From Kosakonia sacchari (GTDB lineage Bacteria; Pseudomonadota; Gammaproteobacteria; Enterobacterales; Enterobacteriaceae), in assembly GCA_900109485.1 (NCBI GenBank), contig FOAY01000019.1:23872-87871 (forward strand): a stretch of 64,000 nt of DNA, read 5' to 3'. The translations under genes were made by a program, and so were the position numbers. The notes beneath the pieces are model-generated. The model searched no databases, was not told the origin of the DNA, and saw only the letters and a list, made by a program, of their open reading frames with translations. This document shows positions 1 through 10,158 of the stretch, piece by piece. The stretch's first letter is position 1; each line of letters starts with the position of its first letter.

Positions 1-131
1 AAGAGGTCACGCGCCTGCTTCGCGATAACGATGCCTGGCAAGCGATGAGCCATGCGCACAACCCCTATGGCGATGGACAGGCCTGCGGGCGCATTTTGCA
101 CGCACTTAAAAACAATCGGATAACACTATGA
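1..131 (+). CDS. wecB: UDP-N-acetylglucosamine 2-epimerase, C-terminal end (partial)
   Basis: Only the last 42 codons are inside the window (reading frame begins at base 3, TGA at 129-131). The peptide contains [10 protein letters not shown] and ends KNNRITL, which matches the C-terminus of WecB/RffE. WecB interconverts UDP-GlcNAc and UDP-ManNAc in the cytoplasm, the first dedicated sugar-nucleotide step of enterobacterial common antigen (ECA) synthesis. The stop overlaps the wecC start by four bases (ATGA), indicating translational coupling in one operon. Identity is confident from sequence and neighbour; the catalytic part is not visible. Confidence 0.93.
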   Translation, partial: EVTRLLRDNDAWQAMSHAHNPYGDGQACGRILHALKNNRITL

Positions 132-1390
132 GCTTTACAACCATTTCCGTGATCGGCCTTGGCTACATTGGCCTGCCTACCGCTGCCGCTTTTGCCTCCC
201 GGCACAAACAGGTCGTGGGAATCGACATCAACTCGCACGCTGTGGACACCATTAACCGTGGTGAAATCCATATTGTCGAGCCAGAGTTGAGTAGCGTGGT
301 CAAAGCGGCGGTGGATGGCGGTTATCTGCGGGCCAGCACGACGCCAGTGGCGGCCGATGCTTACCTGATTGCCGTGCCGACGCCGTTTAAAGGCGAGCAC
401 GCACCCGATATGACTTATGTCGAAGCGGCAGCCAAATCCATTGCGCCGGTGCTGATGAAAGGCGCGCTGGTGATCCTCGAATCCACTTCGCCCGTCGGCG
501 CAACCGAGCAGATGGCTGACTGGCTCGCCGCAGCGCGACCTGATCTCACTTTCCCGCAACAGGTGGGCGAAGCGGCCGATGTGAACATCGCTTATTGCCC
601 GGAGCGTGTACTGCCGGGGCAGGTGATGGTAGAGCTGATCAAGAACGACCGCGTGATCGGTGGTATGACGCCGGTCTGCTCGGCGCGCGCCAGCGAGCTG
701 TACAAGATTTTCCTTGAGGGCGAGTGTGTGGTGACCAACTCCCGCACCGCTGAAATGTGCAAACTCACCGAAAACAGTTTCCGCGATGTGAACATCGCCT
801 TCGCTAACGAACTGTCGTTGATCTGCGCCGAACAGGGGATCAATGTCTGGGAGCTGATTCGCCTGGCGAATCGCCATCCACGCGTAAACATTTTGCAACC
901 GGGGCCGGGCGTTGGCGGGCACTGCATTGCTGTCGATCCCTGGTTTATCGTGGCGCAAAACCCGCAACAGGCGCGGCTTATCCGTACGGCGCGCGAGGTG
1001 AACGATTATAAACCTCACTGGGTGCTGAACCAGGTTAAAGCCACCGTTGCCGACTACCTGACAGCCAGCGGTAAACGCGCCAGCGAGATTAAAATCGCCT
1101 GCTTCGGGCTGGCGTTTAAACCGAATATTGACGATCTGCGCGAAAGTCCGGCGATGGAAATTGCCGGTGATATTGCGCAGTGGCACAGCGGGGAAACGCT
1201 GGTTGTCGAGCCGAACATCCATCAACTTCCGCCAGCGCTGAGCAGCCATGCGTCGCTGGTGAATACCGCGGATGCGCTAGCCCAGGCCGATGTGCTGGTG
1301 CTGCTGGTCGATCACAACGAATTTAAAGCGGTAGAGAGTAGCCGCATCACGCAACGCTACATCGTGGATACCAAAGGCGTCTGGCGCTAA
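128..1390 (+). CDS. wecC: UDP-N-acetyl-D-mannosamine dehydrogenase
   Basis: Makes UDP-ManNAcA, the second sugar donor of ECA, by NAD-dependent double oxidation of UDP-ManNAc. The protein is 420 aa, the same length as E. coli WecC. An N-terminal Rossmann motif (GLGYIG, residues 10-15) and the active-site cysteine in GGHCIAVDP (Cys266) are present, as is the C-terminal UDP-binding domain. It overlaps wecB by four bases. Only 17 bases separate its stop from wecD, whereas in E. coli rffG and rffH lie here; its C-terminus (DTKGVWR) is intact, so the junction does not truncate it. Confidence 0.97.
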   Translation: MSFTTISVIGLGYIGLPTAAAFASRHKQVVGIDINSHAVDTINRGEIHIVEPELSSVVKAAVDGGYLRASTTPVAADAYLIAVPTPFKGEHAPDMTYVEAAAKSIAPVLMKGALVILESTSPVGATEQMADWLAAARPDLTFPQQVGEAADVNIAYCPERVLPGQVMVELIKNDRVIGGMTPVCSARASELYKIFLEGECVVTNSRTAEMCKLTENSFRDVNIAFANELSLICAEQGINVWELIRLANRHPRVNILQPGPGVGGHCIAVDPWFIVAQNPQQARLIRTAREVNDYKPHWVLNQVKATVADYLTASGKRASEIKIACFGLAFKPNIDDLRESPAMEIAGDIAQWHSGETLVVEPNIHQLPPALSSHASLVNTADALAQADVLVLLVDHNEFKAVESSRITQRYIVDTKGVWR

Positions 1391-1407
1391 GGCGTAAAGG
1401 GGGCGAA

Positions 1408-2085
1408 ATGGCAGTTCACGGAACGTTAGAAGAGCTGGCCTGGGAAAGCGCTTTTTTTGGCGTGCGCAGTGCGATTGTTCGCCTGCATCCTGCGGCTCCC
1501 ACGCTGAGCGTGACGGATTTTAGCGCCTGGGAACGCGTGCAGGTAAAGCTGGCGGCGTCGCAAACCGCGCAACTGGACGCCCTGCAAGCACTCGGTTTTC
1601 AACTGGTAGAGGGCGAGATCGACTTTTCGCTGACGGTATCGCCGCAGGGCGTTGATCCCGCTGCCGAAGTGGCCACCGCCGACGATATTCCTGAATTACG
1701 CCGTCTGGCCGCTGGCATTTTCGTGCAGAGCCGTTTTCGTGCGCCCTGGTATGCGCCTGATGCAAGCGGGCGATTTTATGCGCAGTGGATAGAAAACGCA
1801 GTAAAAGGCGTATTTGACCATCAATGCCTGCTGTTTCGCGGTGAAAATGGCGAGATTGCGGGCTTTGTTTCTCTGCGTCAGCTTAACGGGCAGGAGGCAC
1901 GTATTGGCCTGCTGGCCGGGCGCGGCGTCGGAGAAAAATTAATGCAGGCTGCGTGTCACTGGGCGCGACAGCGGCAACTGACTCTTGTGCGTGTCGCTAC
2001 CCAACTTGGGAATACGGCGGCACTTAAACGATATATTCAGAGCGGCGCGAACGTGGAAAGCACCGCTTTGTGGTTATACAGGTGA
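1408..2085 (+). CDS. wecD: dTDP-fucosamine acetyltransferase
   Basis: GNAT-family N-acetyltransferase that acetylates dTDP-4-amino-4,6-dideoxygalactose with acetyl-CoA to give dTDP-Fuc4NAc for ECA. It is 225 aa (E. coli 224). The middle and C-terminal segments ([31 protein letters not shown], the acetyl-CoA pyrophosphate loop; [19 protein letters not shown]) are nearly identical to E. coli WecD. The start is preceded by an AAAGGGGG ribosome-binding tract. Its substrate needs dTDP-glucose and its 4,6-dehydratase product, yet the usual local rffG/rffH genes are missing, so those enzymes must come from elsewhere in the genome if ECA is made. Confidence 0.95.
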   Translation: MAVHGTLEELAWESAFFGVRSAIVRLHPAAPTLSVTDFSAWERVQVKLAASQTAQLDALQALGFQLVEGEIDFSLTVSPQGVDPAAEVATADDIPELRRLAAGIFVQSRFRAPWYAPDASGRFYAQWIENAVKGVFDHQCLLFRGENGEIAGFVSLRQLNGQEARIGLLAGRGVGEKLMQAACHWARQRQLTLVRVATQLGNTAALKRYIQSGANVESTALWLYR

Positions 2086-2089
2086 CTCT

Positions 2090-3220
2090 ATGATCCCCTT
2101 CAATGCACCACCGGTAGTAGGCACGGAAATCGACTACATACAGTCGGCGATGGGTAGCGGTAAATTGTGCGGCGATGGCGGTTTTACCCGTCGCTGCCAG
2201 CAGTGGATGGAACAGCATTTCCATAGCGCAAAAGTGCTGCTGACGCCCTCCTGCACCGCGTCGCTGGAAATGGCTGCGCTGCTGCTGGATATTCAGCCCG
2301 GTGATGAAGTGATCATGCCGAGCTATACCTTCGTCTCCACCGCCAATGCGTTTGTTCTGCGCGGTGCAAAAATCGTCTTTGTTGATATCCGCCCGGATAC
2401 GATGAATATCGATGAAACCTGCATTGAAGCGGCTATTACCGATAAAACCCGGGCGATTGTACCGGTGCATTACGCGGGCGTAGCCTGCGAGATGGACACC
2501 ATCATGGATATCGCCAAACGGCATAATCTGTTTGTGGTGGAAGATGCTGCGCAGGGCGTGATGTCCACCTACAAGGGACGTGCGCTTGGCACTATCGGTC
2601 ATATTGGCTGCTTCAGCTTTCATGAAACCAAAAACTACACCGCTGGCGGCGAAGGCGGCGCGACGCTGATTAACGATCGCACGCTGGTGGAGCGGGCGGA
2701 AATTATCCGCGAGAAAGGCACTAACCGCAGCCAGTTTTTCCGTGGCCAGGTGGATAAGTACACCTGGCGGGATATCGGTTCCAGCTACCTGATGGCGGAT
2801 TTGCAGGCGGCTTATCTCTGGGCGCAGCTGGAAGCGGCAGATCGCATTAATCAGCAGCGTCTGGCGCTGTGGCAAACCTACTATGATGCGCTGCTACCGC
2901 TGGCGCGCGCCGGGCGCATTACGCTACCGACCATTCCGGCAGATTGCGGCCACAATGCGCACATGTTCTACATCAAGTTGCGTGATGAAGCCGATCGCCG
3001 TGCGCTGATCGCTTTCCTGAAAGAGGCGGAGATCCTGGCGGTGTTCCATTACATTCCGCTGCATGCGTCGCCTGCCGGGGAAAAATTTGGCGAATTCCAC
3101 GGCGAAGATCGCTACACCACGGTGGAAAGTGAGCGTTTGCTTCGCCTGCCGCTGTTTTACAATCTGGCGCCGGTTAACCAGCGCACGGTTATCAGCACCC
3201 TTCTGAGCTATTTCCGCTGA
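2090..3220 (+). CDS. wecE: dTDP-4-amino-4,6-dideoxygalactose transaminase
   Basis: PLP-dependent sugar aminotransferase of the DegT/DnrJ/EryC1 family that aminates dTDP-4-keto-6-deoxyglucose for ECA. With the ATG at 2090 (MIPFNAPPVVG) the protein is 376 aa, the E. coli length. An in-frame start at 1985 exists but lies inside wecD and would add an unrelated 35-residue extension. The PLP lysine is Lys181 in FHETKNYTAGGEGG. The start is four bases after the wecD stop and the stop is one base before wzxE, so the gene is embedded in the operon. Confidence 0.96.
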   Translation: MIPFNAPPVVGTEIDYIQSAMGSGKLCGDGGFTRRCQQWMEQHFHSAKVLLTPSCTASLEMAALLLDIQPGDEVIMPSYTFVSTANAFVLRGAKIVFVDIRPDTMNIDETCIEAAITDKTRAIVPVHYAGVACEMDTIMDIAKRHNLFVVEDAAQGVMSTYKGRALGTIGHIGCFSFHETKNYTAGGEGGATLINDRTLVERAEIIREKGTNRSQFFRGQVDKYTWRDIGSSYLMADLQAAYLWAQLEAADRINQQRLALWQTYYDALLPLARAGRITLPTIPADCGHNAHMFYIKLRDEADRRALIAFLKEAEILAVFHYIPLHASPAGEKFGEFHGEDRYTTVESERLLRLPLFYNLAPVNQRTVISTLLSYFR

Positions 3221-3221
3221 C

Positions 3222-4472
3222 ATGTCGCTGGCAAAAGCATCGGTATGGACTGCGACAAGCACGCTGGTCAAAATTGGCGCGGGCTTGCTGGTGGTTAAAC
3301 TTTTGGCGGTGGCTTTTGGGCCGTCAGGTGTCGGGCAGGCTGGTAACTTCCGCCAGTTGATTACCGTGCTGGGCGTGCTGGCTGGCGCCGGGATCTTCAA
3401 TGGCGTGACGAAATTCGTCGCCCAGTATCACGATGATCCGGCGCGGCTGCGTGCGGTAGTTGGCACGTCGTCAGCCATGGTGCTGGGCTTCTCAACGCTG
3501 CTGGCGCTGGTTTTTTTGCTTGCCGCTGCGCCTGTCAGCCGGGGCTTATTTGGTCATCCTGATTTTCAGGGGCTGGTGCGGCTGGTGGCGCTGGTGCAGT
3601 TCGGTATTGCATGGGCGAATTTGCTGCTGGCGGTGATGAAAGGCTTCCGCGATGCCGCCAGCAATGCGCTGTCGCTGATTATCGGTAGCCTGGTTGGCGT
3701 GCTGGCCTGGTATCTCTGTTTCCGGCTTGGTGGTTACCAGGGCGCGCTGCTGGGAATGGCGCTGGTTCCGGCGCTGGTGCTAATTCCGGCCGTGCTGCTA
3801 CTGATTCGGCGCGGTTCGGTGCCGCTGGCGTACTTCGCGCCGCGCTGGGACAACGGTTTAGCCGGTCAGCTCAGCAAATTTACGCTGATGGCGCTGATTA
3901 CATCGGTAACGTTGCCGCTGGCCTATGTGATGATGCGAAATCTGCTGGCGGCGCATTATAGCTGGGAAGAGGTGGGGATCTGGCAAGGGGTGAGCAGCAT
4001 TTCTGATGCTTATCTTCAGTTTATTACCGCTTCGTTTAGTGTCTATCTGCTACCTACTTTATCGAGGCTGGCGACAAAACAGGAGATTTCGCGCGAAATC
4101 GTGAAATCGCTGCGCTTTGTGTTGCCAGCGGTGGCGGCGGTGAGCCTGACGGTCTGGCTGCTGCGCGATGTGGCGATCTGGCTGCTGTTTTCCGACAAGT
4201 TCACTGCCATGCGCGATCTCTTTGCCTGGCAACTGGTCGGGGATGTACTGAAAGTGGGCGCTTACGTCTTTGGTTATCTGGTGATTGCCAAAGCGTCGCT
4301 ACGCTTCTACATTCTGGCGGAAATCAGCCAGTTCACTCTGCTGACGCTGTTCTCGCGCTGGCTTATTCCCGCGCACGGTGCTGCCGGTGCGGCACAGGCC
4401 TATATGGCAACTTACATTATTTATTTCGCCCTCTGTTGTGGCGCTTTTTTGATTTGGCGAAAGAAAGCATGA
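3222..4472 (+). CDS. wzxE: ECA lipid III flippase
   Basis: Polytopic inner-membrane protein of the MOP/Wzx superfamily that moves the undecaprenyl-linked ECA trisaccharide from the cytoplasmic to the periplasmic face. It is 416 aa, as in E. coli, with about twelve hydrophobic segments spread over its length and the typical N-terminus [21 protein letters not shown]. It starts immediately after the wecE stop, and its TGA overlaps the wecF ATG by four bases, consistent with coupled synthesis of flippase, transferase and polymerase. Confidence 0.96.
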   Translation: MSLAKASVWTATSTLVKIGAGLLVVKLLAVAFGPSGVGQAGNFRQLITVLGVLAGAGIFNGVTKFVAQYHDDPARLRAVVGTSSAMVLGFSTLLALVFLLAAAPVSRGLFGHPDFQGLVRLVALVQFGIAWANLLLAVMKGFRDAASNALSLIIGSLVGVLAWYLCFRLGGYQGALLGMALVPALVLIPAVLLLIRRGSVPLAYFAPRWDNGLAGQLSKFTLMALITSVTLPLAYVMMRNLLAAHYSWEEVGIWQGVSSISDAYLQFITASFSVYLLPTLSRLATKQEISREIVKSLRFVLPAVAAVSLTVWLLRDVAIWLLFSDKFTAMRDLFAWQLVGDVLKVGAYVFGYLVIAKASLRFYILAEISQFTLLTLFSRWLIPAHGAAGAAQAYMATYIIYFALCCGAFLIWRKKA

Positions 4473-5548
4473 CTGCACTGATTCACGTACTGGGATCGGA
4501 TATCCCACACCATAACCAGACTGTATTGCGCTTCTTTAACGATCATCTTGCGGCGGCAGGCGCACATGCTCGCGAGTTTATGATTGCCGGCAGCGCCATG
4601 GAAACAGGTGCGGAATACCCGGCGCTGACGCTGCACTTTTATGCGGACAAAAAGGCGCTGGCGAAAGCCGTTGTTGCGCGTGCAAAAGCGGATCGACAAC
4701 AGCGCTTTTTCTTCCACGGCCAGTTCAATTTCAGCCTGTGGCTGGCGCTATTGCGCGGCGCTATCAAACGCGAGCAATTTTACTGGCATGTCTGGGGCGC
4801 CGATCTGTACGAAGTTTCGCACAGCCTCAAATTCCGTCTTTTTTATCCGTTGCGCAGGCTGGCGCAGCGCCGCGTAGGCTGCGTTTTTGCCACCCGCGGC
4901 GATCTGTCGTGGTACGGGAAACGTAATCCCACGGTGCGCGGGGAGTTGCTCTATTTCCCGACGCGTATGGATCCGGCGCTAAATACCATGGCGCATGAGT
5001 TGCAGCGGGAAGGTAAGCTAACGATTCTGGTGGGTAATTCCGGCGATCCGAGTAATGAACATATTGCCGCGCTGGAGGCTATTCACCGCCAGTTTGGCGA
5101 TACGGTGAATATCATTGTGCCGATGGGCTACCCGGCCAATAATGACGGCTATATCGATGCGGTAAATCGTGCTGGCCTGGCATTATTCAGCGCCGAAAAC
5201 CTGCGCATTCTGCGTGAGAAAATGGCCTTTGATGACTATCTGTCGCTGCTTGGGCAGTGTGATTTGGGGTATTTTATTTTTGCCCGCCAGCAGGGGATCG
5301 GTACGCTCTGTTTGCTGATTCAGGCTGGAGTGCCGTGCGTGCTTAACCGGGAAAACCCGTTCTGGCGCGATATGGTGGCCGAAGATATTCCGGTACTGTT
5401 TACCGGTGATGCGTTGAATGAGACGGTGATTCGCGAAGCCCGGCGGCAATTGATCGCGGTGGATAAAAACGCCATCACCTTCTTCAGTCCAAACTATATT
5501 GCGCTCTGGCATAAAGCGCTGCGCAATGCTGCGGGGATCGCTGGATGA
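4469..5548 (+). CDS. wecF: TDP-Fuc4NAc:lipid II Fuc4NAc transferase
   Basis: Adds the third sugar (Fuc4NAc) to undecaprenyl-linked ManNAcA-GlcNAc, completing the ECA repeat unit at the cytoplasmic membrane face. The ATG at 4469 ([16 protein letters not shown]) gives 359 aa, exactly the E. coli length, and overlaps the wzxE stop in an ATGA. An earlier in-frame ATG at 4436 would lie inside wzxE. Conserved family segments include [24 protein letters not shown] and [19 protein letters not shown]. The 3' end overlaps wzyE by four bases. Confidence 0.95.
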   Translation: MTALIHVLGSDIPHHNQTVLRFFNDHLAAAGAHAREFMIAGSAMETGAEYPALTLHFYADKKALAKAVVARAKADRQQRFFFHGQFNFSLWLALLRGAIKREQFYWHVWGADLYEVSHSLKFRLFYPLRRLAQRRVGCVFATRGDLSWYGKRNPTVRGELLYFPTRMDPALNTMAHELQREGKLTILVGNSGDPSNEHIAALEAIHRQFGDTVNIIVPMGYPANNDGYIDAVNRAGLALFSAENLRILREKMAFDDYLSLLGQCDLGYFIFARQQGIGTLCLLIQAGVPCVLNRENPFWRDMVAEDIPVLFTGDALNETVIREARRQLIAVDKNAITFFSPNYIALWHKALRNAAGIAG

Positions 5549-6897
5549 GCCCACTTGAGTTTTGCGGTCTGTTGATCCTCTGGCTGGTGGCAACGCTGTT
5601 TATCGCCACGCTGACCTGGTTTGAGTTTCGCCGGGTACGGTTCAATTTTAACGTCTTCTTTTCTCTGCTCTTTTTGTTGACGTTTTTCTTTGGCTTCCCG
5701 CTCACCAGCATCCTGGTGTTCCGCTTTAACGTCGGCGTAGCGCCGCCGGGCGTGATGATGCAGTCGCTGCTGGCCGCGGCCTGTTTCTACGCGATTTATT
5801 ATGTGACGTACAAAACCCGGCTGCGGGCGAACAGCGAGCAGGTATCGCGCCGCCCGCTGTTTACCATTAATCGGGTCGAGGCGCATCTGACGTGGATCAT
5901 GCTGATGGTTATCGCGCTGGTCAGCGTAGGTATCTTCTTCATGCATAACGGGTTTTTGCTGTTCCGTCTGCAATCCTATAGCCAGATCTTCTCCAGCGAA
6001 GTTTCTGGTGTCGCATTGAAACGCTTCTTTTACTTCTTTATTCCGGCCATGCTGGTGGTCTATTTCCTGCGGCAGAGCGCACAGGCATGGCTGTTTTTCC
6101 TCGTCAGCACGGTCGCATTTGGTTTGTTGACGTACATGATTGTCGGCGGTACGCGCGCCAATATTATTATCGCTTTTGCTATCTTCTTGTTTATCGGCAT
6201 TATTCGCGGCTGGATCTCGCTGTGGATGCTGGCAGCGGCGGGCGTGCTGGGTATTGTCGGGATGTTCTGGCTGGCGCTGAAGCGCTACGGGCTTAATGTC
6301 AGCGGTGATGAAGCGTTTTATACCTTCTTATATCTGACGCGCGATACCTTTTCTCCCTGGGAAAATCTGTCTCTGCTGCTGCAAAACTACGACAAGATCG
6401 ATTTTCAGGGGCTGGCGCCGATTGTGCGCGATTTCTACGTTTTCATCCCTTCCTGGCTGTGGCATGGCCGCCCGAGTATCGTGCTGAACTCAGCGAATTA
6501 CTTTACCTGGGAAGTGCTGAATAACCACTCCGGACTGGCTATTTCTCCGACGCTGATTGGATCGCTGATAGTGATGGGCGGCGTCTGGTTTATCCCGTTC
6601 GGTGCGGTGGTGGTGGGGCTTATTATTAAGTGGTTTGACTGGTTATATAAACTTGGCAATCGGGAAACAAATCGCTATAAAGCCGCGATCCTGCACAGTT
6701 TCTGCTTTGGCGCTATCTTCAATATGATCGTGCTGGCGCGTGAGGGACTGGATGCTTTCGCTTCCCGCGTGGTGTTCTTCCTCGTCGTTTTTGGTTTCTG
6801 CTTGCTGGTGGCGAAACTGCTGTACTGGTTGTTCGACAGCGCTGGCCTGATACGTAATCGCCGTGCGCGCGCAGTGAACCCCCTTTCCCAGGTGTAA
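5545..6897 (+). CDS. wzyE: ECA polymerase
   Basis: Integral inner-membrane polymerase that links ECA trisaccharide units in the periplasm; chain length is set by WzzE, encoded upstream of this window in the usual arrangement. It is 450 aa, as in E. coli, with many hydrophobic stretches and a large periplasmic loop between residues of about 240 and 320. The ATG sits in an ATGA overlap with wecF. The C-terminus is basic ([10 protein letters not shown]), consistent with a cytoplasmic tail. Identification rests on length, topology and strict operon position as well as sequence resemblance. Confidence 0.94.
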   Translation: MSPLEFCGLLILWLVATLFIATLTWFEFRRVRFNFNVFFSLLFLLTFFFGFPLTSILVFRFNVGVAPPGVMMQSLLAAACFYAIYYVTYKTRLRANSEQVSRRPLFTINRVEAHLTWIMLMVIALVSVGIFFMHNGFLLFRLQSYSQIFSSEVSGVALKRFFYFFIPAMLVVYFLRQSAQAWLFFLVSTVAFGLLTYMIVGGTRANIIIAFAIFLFIGIIRGWISLWMLAAAGVLGIVGMFWLALKRYGLNVSGDEAFYTFLYLTRDTFSPWENLSLLLQNYDKIDFQGLAPIVRDFYVFIPSWLWHGRPSIVLNSANYFTWEVLNNHSGLAISPTLIGSLIVMGGVWFIPFGAVVVGLIIKWFDWLYKLGNRETNRYKAAILHSFCFGAIFNMIVLAREGLDAFASRVVFFLVVFGFCLLVAKLLYWLFDSAGLIRNRRARAVNPLSQV

Positions 6898-6908
6898 AAA
6901 GGAATAAC

Positions 6909-7649
6909 ATGACGGACAAGACGGCAGCGCCGCTGTATGACCTGCGCGGTCTGAAACTCATCGGCTGGCGCGATATGCAGCACGCGCTGGATTACCTCTA
7001 TGCTGACGGCGAAATCAAACGCGGCACGCTGGTCGCGATGAACGCCGAAAAACTGCTGACTGTGGAAGACGATCCCGTAGTGCGTGCGCTGATCGAGGCG
7101 GCAGAGTTTAAATATGCTGACGGCATCAGCGTGGTTCGCTCTCTGCGCAAGAAATTTCCGCAGGCGCAGGTCTCACGCGTTGCCGGTGCCGATCTCTGGG
7201 AACATTTGATGATGCGTGCCGGGCAGTCAGGTACGCCTGTGTTTCTGGTGGGGGGAAAACCGGAGGTGCTGGCGCAAACCGAGCAGAAACTGCGTGCGCA
7301 GTGGCAGGTCAATATCGTGGGTAGCCAGGATGGTTATTTTACGGCGGATCAGCGTGAGGCGCTGTTTGCGCGTATCCGGGACAGCGGTGCGAAAATTGTC
7401 ACCGTTGCCATGGGATCGCCACGGCAGGAGATTTTTATGCGTGACTGCCGCGCTGTTTACGCCGATGCCTTGTTTATGGGCGTTGGCGGGACGTATGACG
7501 TCTTTACCGGACATGTAAAGCGCGCGCCGAGGATCTGGCAGCAACTGGGGCTGGAGTGGCTCTATCGGTTGCTTTCACAGCCGACGCGGCTCAAACGCCA
7601 GCTCCGCTTACTGCGTTACTTACGCTGGCATTACAGCGGAAAACTCTGA
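6909..7649 (+). CDS. wecG: UDP-N-acetyl-D-mannosaminuronic acid transferase
   Basis: Transfers ManNAcA to undecaprenyl-PP-GlcNAc, forming ECA lipid II at the cytoplasmic side of the inner membrane. It is 246 aa, as in E. coli, and belongs to the WecG/TagA/CpsF glycosyltransferase family. Typical segments are AINAEK-like [42 protein letters not shown] and [18 protein letters not shown]. It is the last ECA gene here; eleven bases separate it from wzyE (AAAAAGGA ribosome-binding site), and a hairpin follows its stop. Confidence 0.96.
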   Translation: MTDKTAAPLYDLRGLKLIGWRDMQHALDYLYADGEIKRGTLVAMNAEKLLTVEDDPVVRALIEAAEFKYADGISVVRSLRKKFPQAQVSRVAGADLWEHLMMRAGQSGTPVFLVGGKPEVLAQTEQKLRAQWQVNIVGSQDGYFTADQREALFARIRDSGAKIVTVAMGSPRQEIFMRDCRAVYADALFMGVGGTYDVFTGHVKRAPRIWQQLGLEWLYRLLSQPTRLKRQLRLLRYLRWHYSGKL

Positions 7650-7657
7650 GCTCATCA

Positions 7658-7676
7658 GGCAGCGTTTCACGCTGCC
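7658..7676 (+). terminator. Hairpin after wecG, possible operon terminator
   Basis: Seven-base perfect stem (GGCAGCG / CGCTGCC) with a five-base loop starts nine bases after the wecG stop. The downstream tract is pyrimidine-rich (GCTTTCCTTCC) rather than a clean T run, so it is at best a weak intrinsic terminator of the ECA operon. Confidence 0.45.
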
Positions 7677-7830
7677 GCTTTCCTTCCATCTGCTGTTTTA
7701 TTGTGCATCGGGTCGATTTTTCTTATACATCGTTTGCCATTTCCCGCAATTTAAGAAACCATTCGCTCACTCATTTGCAGTGCCACGGCGTTTTTGCGCC
7801 AGCCATTTCCGGGCCGGTGCAGCATGGCCT

Positions 7831-7876
7831 GTTATGAGCTGAGGAAAAACTCATAACAATAACCCGCGGAGCGGGT
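7831..7876 (+). promoter_or_regulatory. Paired hairpins in the yifK leader
   Basis: Two consecutive inverted repeats lie in the untranslated leader of yifK: GTTATGAG (7831-7838) with CTCATAAC (7850-7857), then ACCCGC/GCGGGT around a GGA loop near 7862-7876. They end about 30 bases before the start codon. Their role is unknown; they could set the structure around the downstream ACA-rich ribosome-binding region. Confidence 0.4.
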
Positions 7877-7888
7877 AAGAAAAGAAGC

Positions 7889-7906
7889 AAACACAACAGA
7901 GGATTT
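7889..7906 (+). promoter_or_regulatory. ACA-rich translation enhancer and GcvB pairing site of yifK
   Basis: The 18 bases before the yifK start read AAACACAACAGAGGATTT. They contain the CACAACA motif recognised by the R1 seed of the small RNA GcvB, and an AGAGGA Shine-Dalgarno. In Salmonella, yifK is known to be silenced by GcvB through such ACA motifs, which otherwise enhance translation. The site is seen here; use by GcvB in this organism is inferred. Confidence 0.65.
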
Positions 7907-9292
7907 ATGGCTGAAAATAAACCGGAGCTTCAGCGCGGTCTGGAGTCTCGTCACATCGAATTAATCGCCCTGGGCGGCACCATTGGCGTGGGGCTGTTTA
8001 TGGGTGCCGCCAGTACGCTGAAGTGGGCGGGCCCATCGGTATTGCTGGCGTATATCATCGCGGGTCTTTTCGTCTTTTTTATCATGCGCTCAATGGGCGA
8101 GATGCTGTTTCTTGAGCCGGTAGCCGGTTCCTTTGCCGTCTACGCGCATCGTTATATGAGCCCCTTCTTTGGCTATCTGACGGCCTGGTCCTACTGGTTT
8201 ATGTGGATGGCCGTGGGGATCTCGGAAATCACCGCCATTGGCGTTTATGTCCAGTTCTGGTTCCCCGACCTTGCTCAATGGATCCCCGCGCTGATTGCGG
8301 TTGCGCTGGTGGCACTGGCCAACCTTGCGGCCGTGCGCCTTTATGGTGAAATTGAATTCTGGTTTGCCATGATTAAAGTCACCACCATCATCGTGATGAT
8401 TATTGTTGGCCTGGGCGTGATTTTCTTTGGCTTTGGCAACGGCGGTCATTCGATTGGCTTTGGCAATCTGACCGAACATGGCGGCTTCTTTGCCGGTGGC
8501 TGGAAAGGCTTCTTAACCGCGCTCTGTATTGTGGTCGCCTCTTACCAGGGCGTTGAGCTTATCGGTATTACTGCCGGTGAAGCCAAAAACCCGCAGGTAA
8601 CGCTGCGTAGCGCGGTCAGCAAGGTGCTGTGGCGTATCCTGATTTTCTATGTGGGCGCCATCTTCGTTATCGTCACCATCTTCCCGTGGAATGAAATCGG
8701 CACCAACGGCAGCCCGTTTGTGCTGACATTTGCCAAAATCGGTATTGCCGCAGCGGCAGGTATCATCAACTTTGTGGTACTGACGGCTGCGCTCTCGGGT
8801 TGTAACAGCGGCATGTACAGTTGCGGTCGTATGCTTTACGCGCTGGCGAAGAACCGCCAGTTACCGTCTGCGGTAGCGAAAGTGTCGAAAAGCGGCGTTC
8901 CGGCAGCGGGCGTGACCATCTCTATTATTATTCTGCTGATCGGTTCGTGCCTGAACTACATTATTCCTAACCCGCAGCGCGTGTTTGTGTATGTCTATAG
9001 CGCCAGCGTATTGCCGGGTATGGTGCCGTGGTTCGTGATTCTGATTAGCCAGATGCGTTTCCGTAAAGCGCACAAAGCGGCGATTGCCACGCATCCGTTC
9101 CGCTCGATGCTGTTCCCGTGGGCGAACTGGCTGACCATGGCGTTCCTGGTGTGCGTGTTGATCGGTATGGGATTCAATGACGATACCCGTATGTCGCTGT
9201 TTGTCGGCATTATCTTCCTTGCCGCCGTAACCCTGGCGTATAAGGTATTTGGCCTCAATAGACATGCAGTTACGCATCAGGTGAGTGAATAA
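7907..9292 (+). CDS. yifK: Amino acid permease, threonine/serine transporter YifK (ThrP)
   Basis: Inner-membrane APC-superfamily transporter of 461 aa, the same length as E. coli YifK, which has been reported to import threonine and serine (proposed name ThrP). The N-terminus carries the AAT-family signature ([26 protein letters not shown] segment at residues 16-36) and about twelve hydrophobic helices follow. Other hallmarks are EAKNPQ near residue 227 and FVLTFAKIG. The gene stands alone between the ECA operon and the tRNA cluster. Its leader has an ACA-rich GcvB target motif, suggesting control by amino-acid supply. Confidence 0.94.
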   Translation: MAENKPELQRGLESRHIELIALGGTIGVGLFMGAASTLKWAGPSVLLAYIIAGLFVFFIMRSMGEMLFLEPVAGSFAVYAHRYMSPFFGYLTAWSYWFMWMAVGISEITAIGVYVQFWFPDLAQWIPALIAVALVALANLAAVRLYGEIEFWFAMIKVTTIIVMIIVGLGVIFFGFGNGGHSIGFGNLTEHGGFFAGGWKGFLTALCIVVASYQGVELIGITAGEAKNPQVTLRSAVSKVLWRILIFYVGAIFVIVTIFPWNEIGTNGSPFVLTFAKIGIAAAAGIINFVVLTAALSGCNSGMYSCGRMLYALAKNRQLPSAVAKVSKSGVPAAGVTISIIILLIGSCLNYIIPNPQRVFVYVYSASVLPGMVPWFVILISQMRFRKAHKAAIATHPFRSMLFPWANWLTMAFLVCVLIGMGFNDDTRMSLFVGIIFLAAVTLAYKVFGLNRHAVTHQVSE

Positions 9293-9394
9293 GAGGCAAA
9301 ATGCGCAAAGCATAACCAAACGCGCATTTTCTTAAAAAAAGCACTAGACAGCCGCGCCCGAAGTCCGTACTATCCACCCCCGCAACGGCGCTAC

Positions 9395-9471
<77 letters not shown>

Positions 9472-9539
9472 TTTAAACCCGGCGCTTGAGCTGCGGTGGT
9501 TCGTGATTCGTCACGATACCGCGTGAAAAGATTTACAGT

Positions 9540-9616
9540 GGTGGCTATAGCTCAGTTGGTAGAGCCCTGGATTGTGATTCCAGTTGTCGTGGGTTCGAGT
9601 CCCATTAGCCACCCCA
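9540..9616 (+). tRNA. hisR: tRNA-His (GTG)
   Basis: 77 bases including the extra 5' G (G-1) that pairs with C73, a hallmark of histidine tRNA. The anticodon loop holds GTG, the T-arm is GGGTTCGAGTCCC and the 3' CCA is encoded. Second gene of the cluster, 68 bases after tRNA-Arg. Confidence 0.98.
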
Positions 9617-9644
9617 TTATTTAGCAGTACAAGTTTCGTGGAAT

Positions 9645-9731
9645 GCGAAGGTGGCGGAATTGGTAGACGCGCTAGCTTCAGGTGTTAGTGTCCTTACGGA
9701 CGTGGGGGTTCAAGTCCCCCCCCTCGCACCA
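9645..9731 (+). tRNA. leuT: tRNA-Leu (CAG)
   Basis: 87-base class II tRNA with a long variable arm (GTGTCCTTACGGACGT). The anticodon loop TTCAGGT gives CAG. The acceptor arms are GCGAAGG and CCTCGC plus A and encoded CCA. It reads the CUG leucine codon, very frequent in this genome. Confidence 0.98.
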
Positions 9732-9770
9732 CAACTTAAATTGAACAAAAAATTCAAAAAGCAGTAAAAA

Positions 9771-9847
9771 CGGCGAGTAGCGCAGCTTGGTAGCGCAACT
9801 GGTTTGGGACCAGTGGGTCGGAGGTTCGAATCCTCTCTCGCCGACCA
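9771..9847 (+). tRNA. proM: tRNA-Pro (TGG)
   Basis: 77 bases with encoded CCA. The acceptor arms are CGGCGAG and CTCGCCG and the anticodon loop TTTGGGA gives TGG. Last gene of the cluster, followed at once by a strong terminator. Confidence 0.98.
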
Positions 9848-9853
9848 ATTTTG

Positions 9854-9880
9854 AACCCCGCGAAAGCGGGGTTTTTTGTT
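9854..9880 (+). terminator. Intrinsic terminator of the tRNA cluster
   Basis: AACCCCGC-GAAA-GCGGGGTT followed by six Ts: a GC-rich stem with a stable GAAA tetraloop and a T-tract, seven bases after tRNA-Pro. A classic rho-independent terminator. Confidence 0.9.
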
Positions 9881-9945
9881 TTCTGCTCTCCCTGAATCTC
9901 CGCTTTTTCTGCCTGTTGTTCATCAACGACAACCCCTTTTCGTAC

Positions 9946-9963
9946 TGTCGCCTGCGGGAGACA
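9946..9963 (+). promoter_or_regulatory. GlrR (QseF) binding site 1 upstream of glmZ
   Basis: TGTC-N10-GACA, an exact match to the recognition motif of the response regulator GlrR, which activates glmY/glmZ sigma54 promoters in enterobacteria. It lies about 200 bases upstream of the glmZ start, a normal distance for a bacterial enhancer. Confidence 0.75.
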
Positions 9964-10008
9964 TCTAATCTATTGAATTCAAATGAATAATATAATTCAC
10001 CCGGTAAA

Positions 10009-10026
10009 TGTCGTTCTGCGGCGACA
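10009..10026 (+). promoter_or_regulatory. GlrR (QseF) binding site 2 upstream of glmZ
   Basis: A second exact TGTC-N10-GACA, 63 bases from the first. The pair upstream of a sigma54-type promoter is the layout known for glmZ in enterobacteria. The AT-rich stretch between here and the promoter could hold an IHF site, but I could not place one confidently. Confidence 0.75.
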
Positions 10027-10131
10027 AATTGTGACGACGATCGCGGTGAAGAGGCGGCAGGATGCCCGGAGAGGGTTGAATTTATTGGGTTATTAAAAGT
10101 TTGCGCTGCGTTCCATTTGGGAGTGCAAACC

Positions 10132-10158
10132 TGGCATGATACGTGCAATAATATTCAT
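10132..10158 (+). promoter_or_regulatory. glmZ promoter (sigma54 -24/-12, possible sigma70 overlap)
   Basis: TGGCATGATACGTGCA at 10132-10147 has GG at -24 and GC at -12 with the required 10-base gap, matching the sigma54 consensus with two differences. The -12 element is 12 bases before the first base of GlmZ. A TAATAT at 10149-10154 could serve as an overlapping sigma70 -10 element, as reported for some glmZ promoters. Confidence 0.7.

Noticed and set aside
65..1249. Long minus-strand open frame opposite wecC
   Set aside because: It is the antisense shadow of a fully conserved wecC; composition is rich in His, Arg and Gln as expected for such shadows, with no recognisable domain.
1985..2089. 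N-terminal extension of wecE
   Set aside because: The extension translates the 3' end of wecD in another frame; the family starts at MIPFNAPPVVG.
9678..10148. Minus-strand frame across tRNA-Leu and tRNA-Pro
   Set aside because: Antisense to tRNA genes; the peptide with VGERGFEPPTHWSQ is the familiar spurious translation of tRNA sequence.
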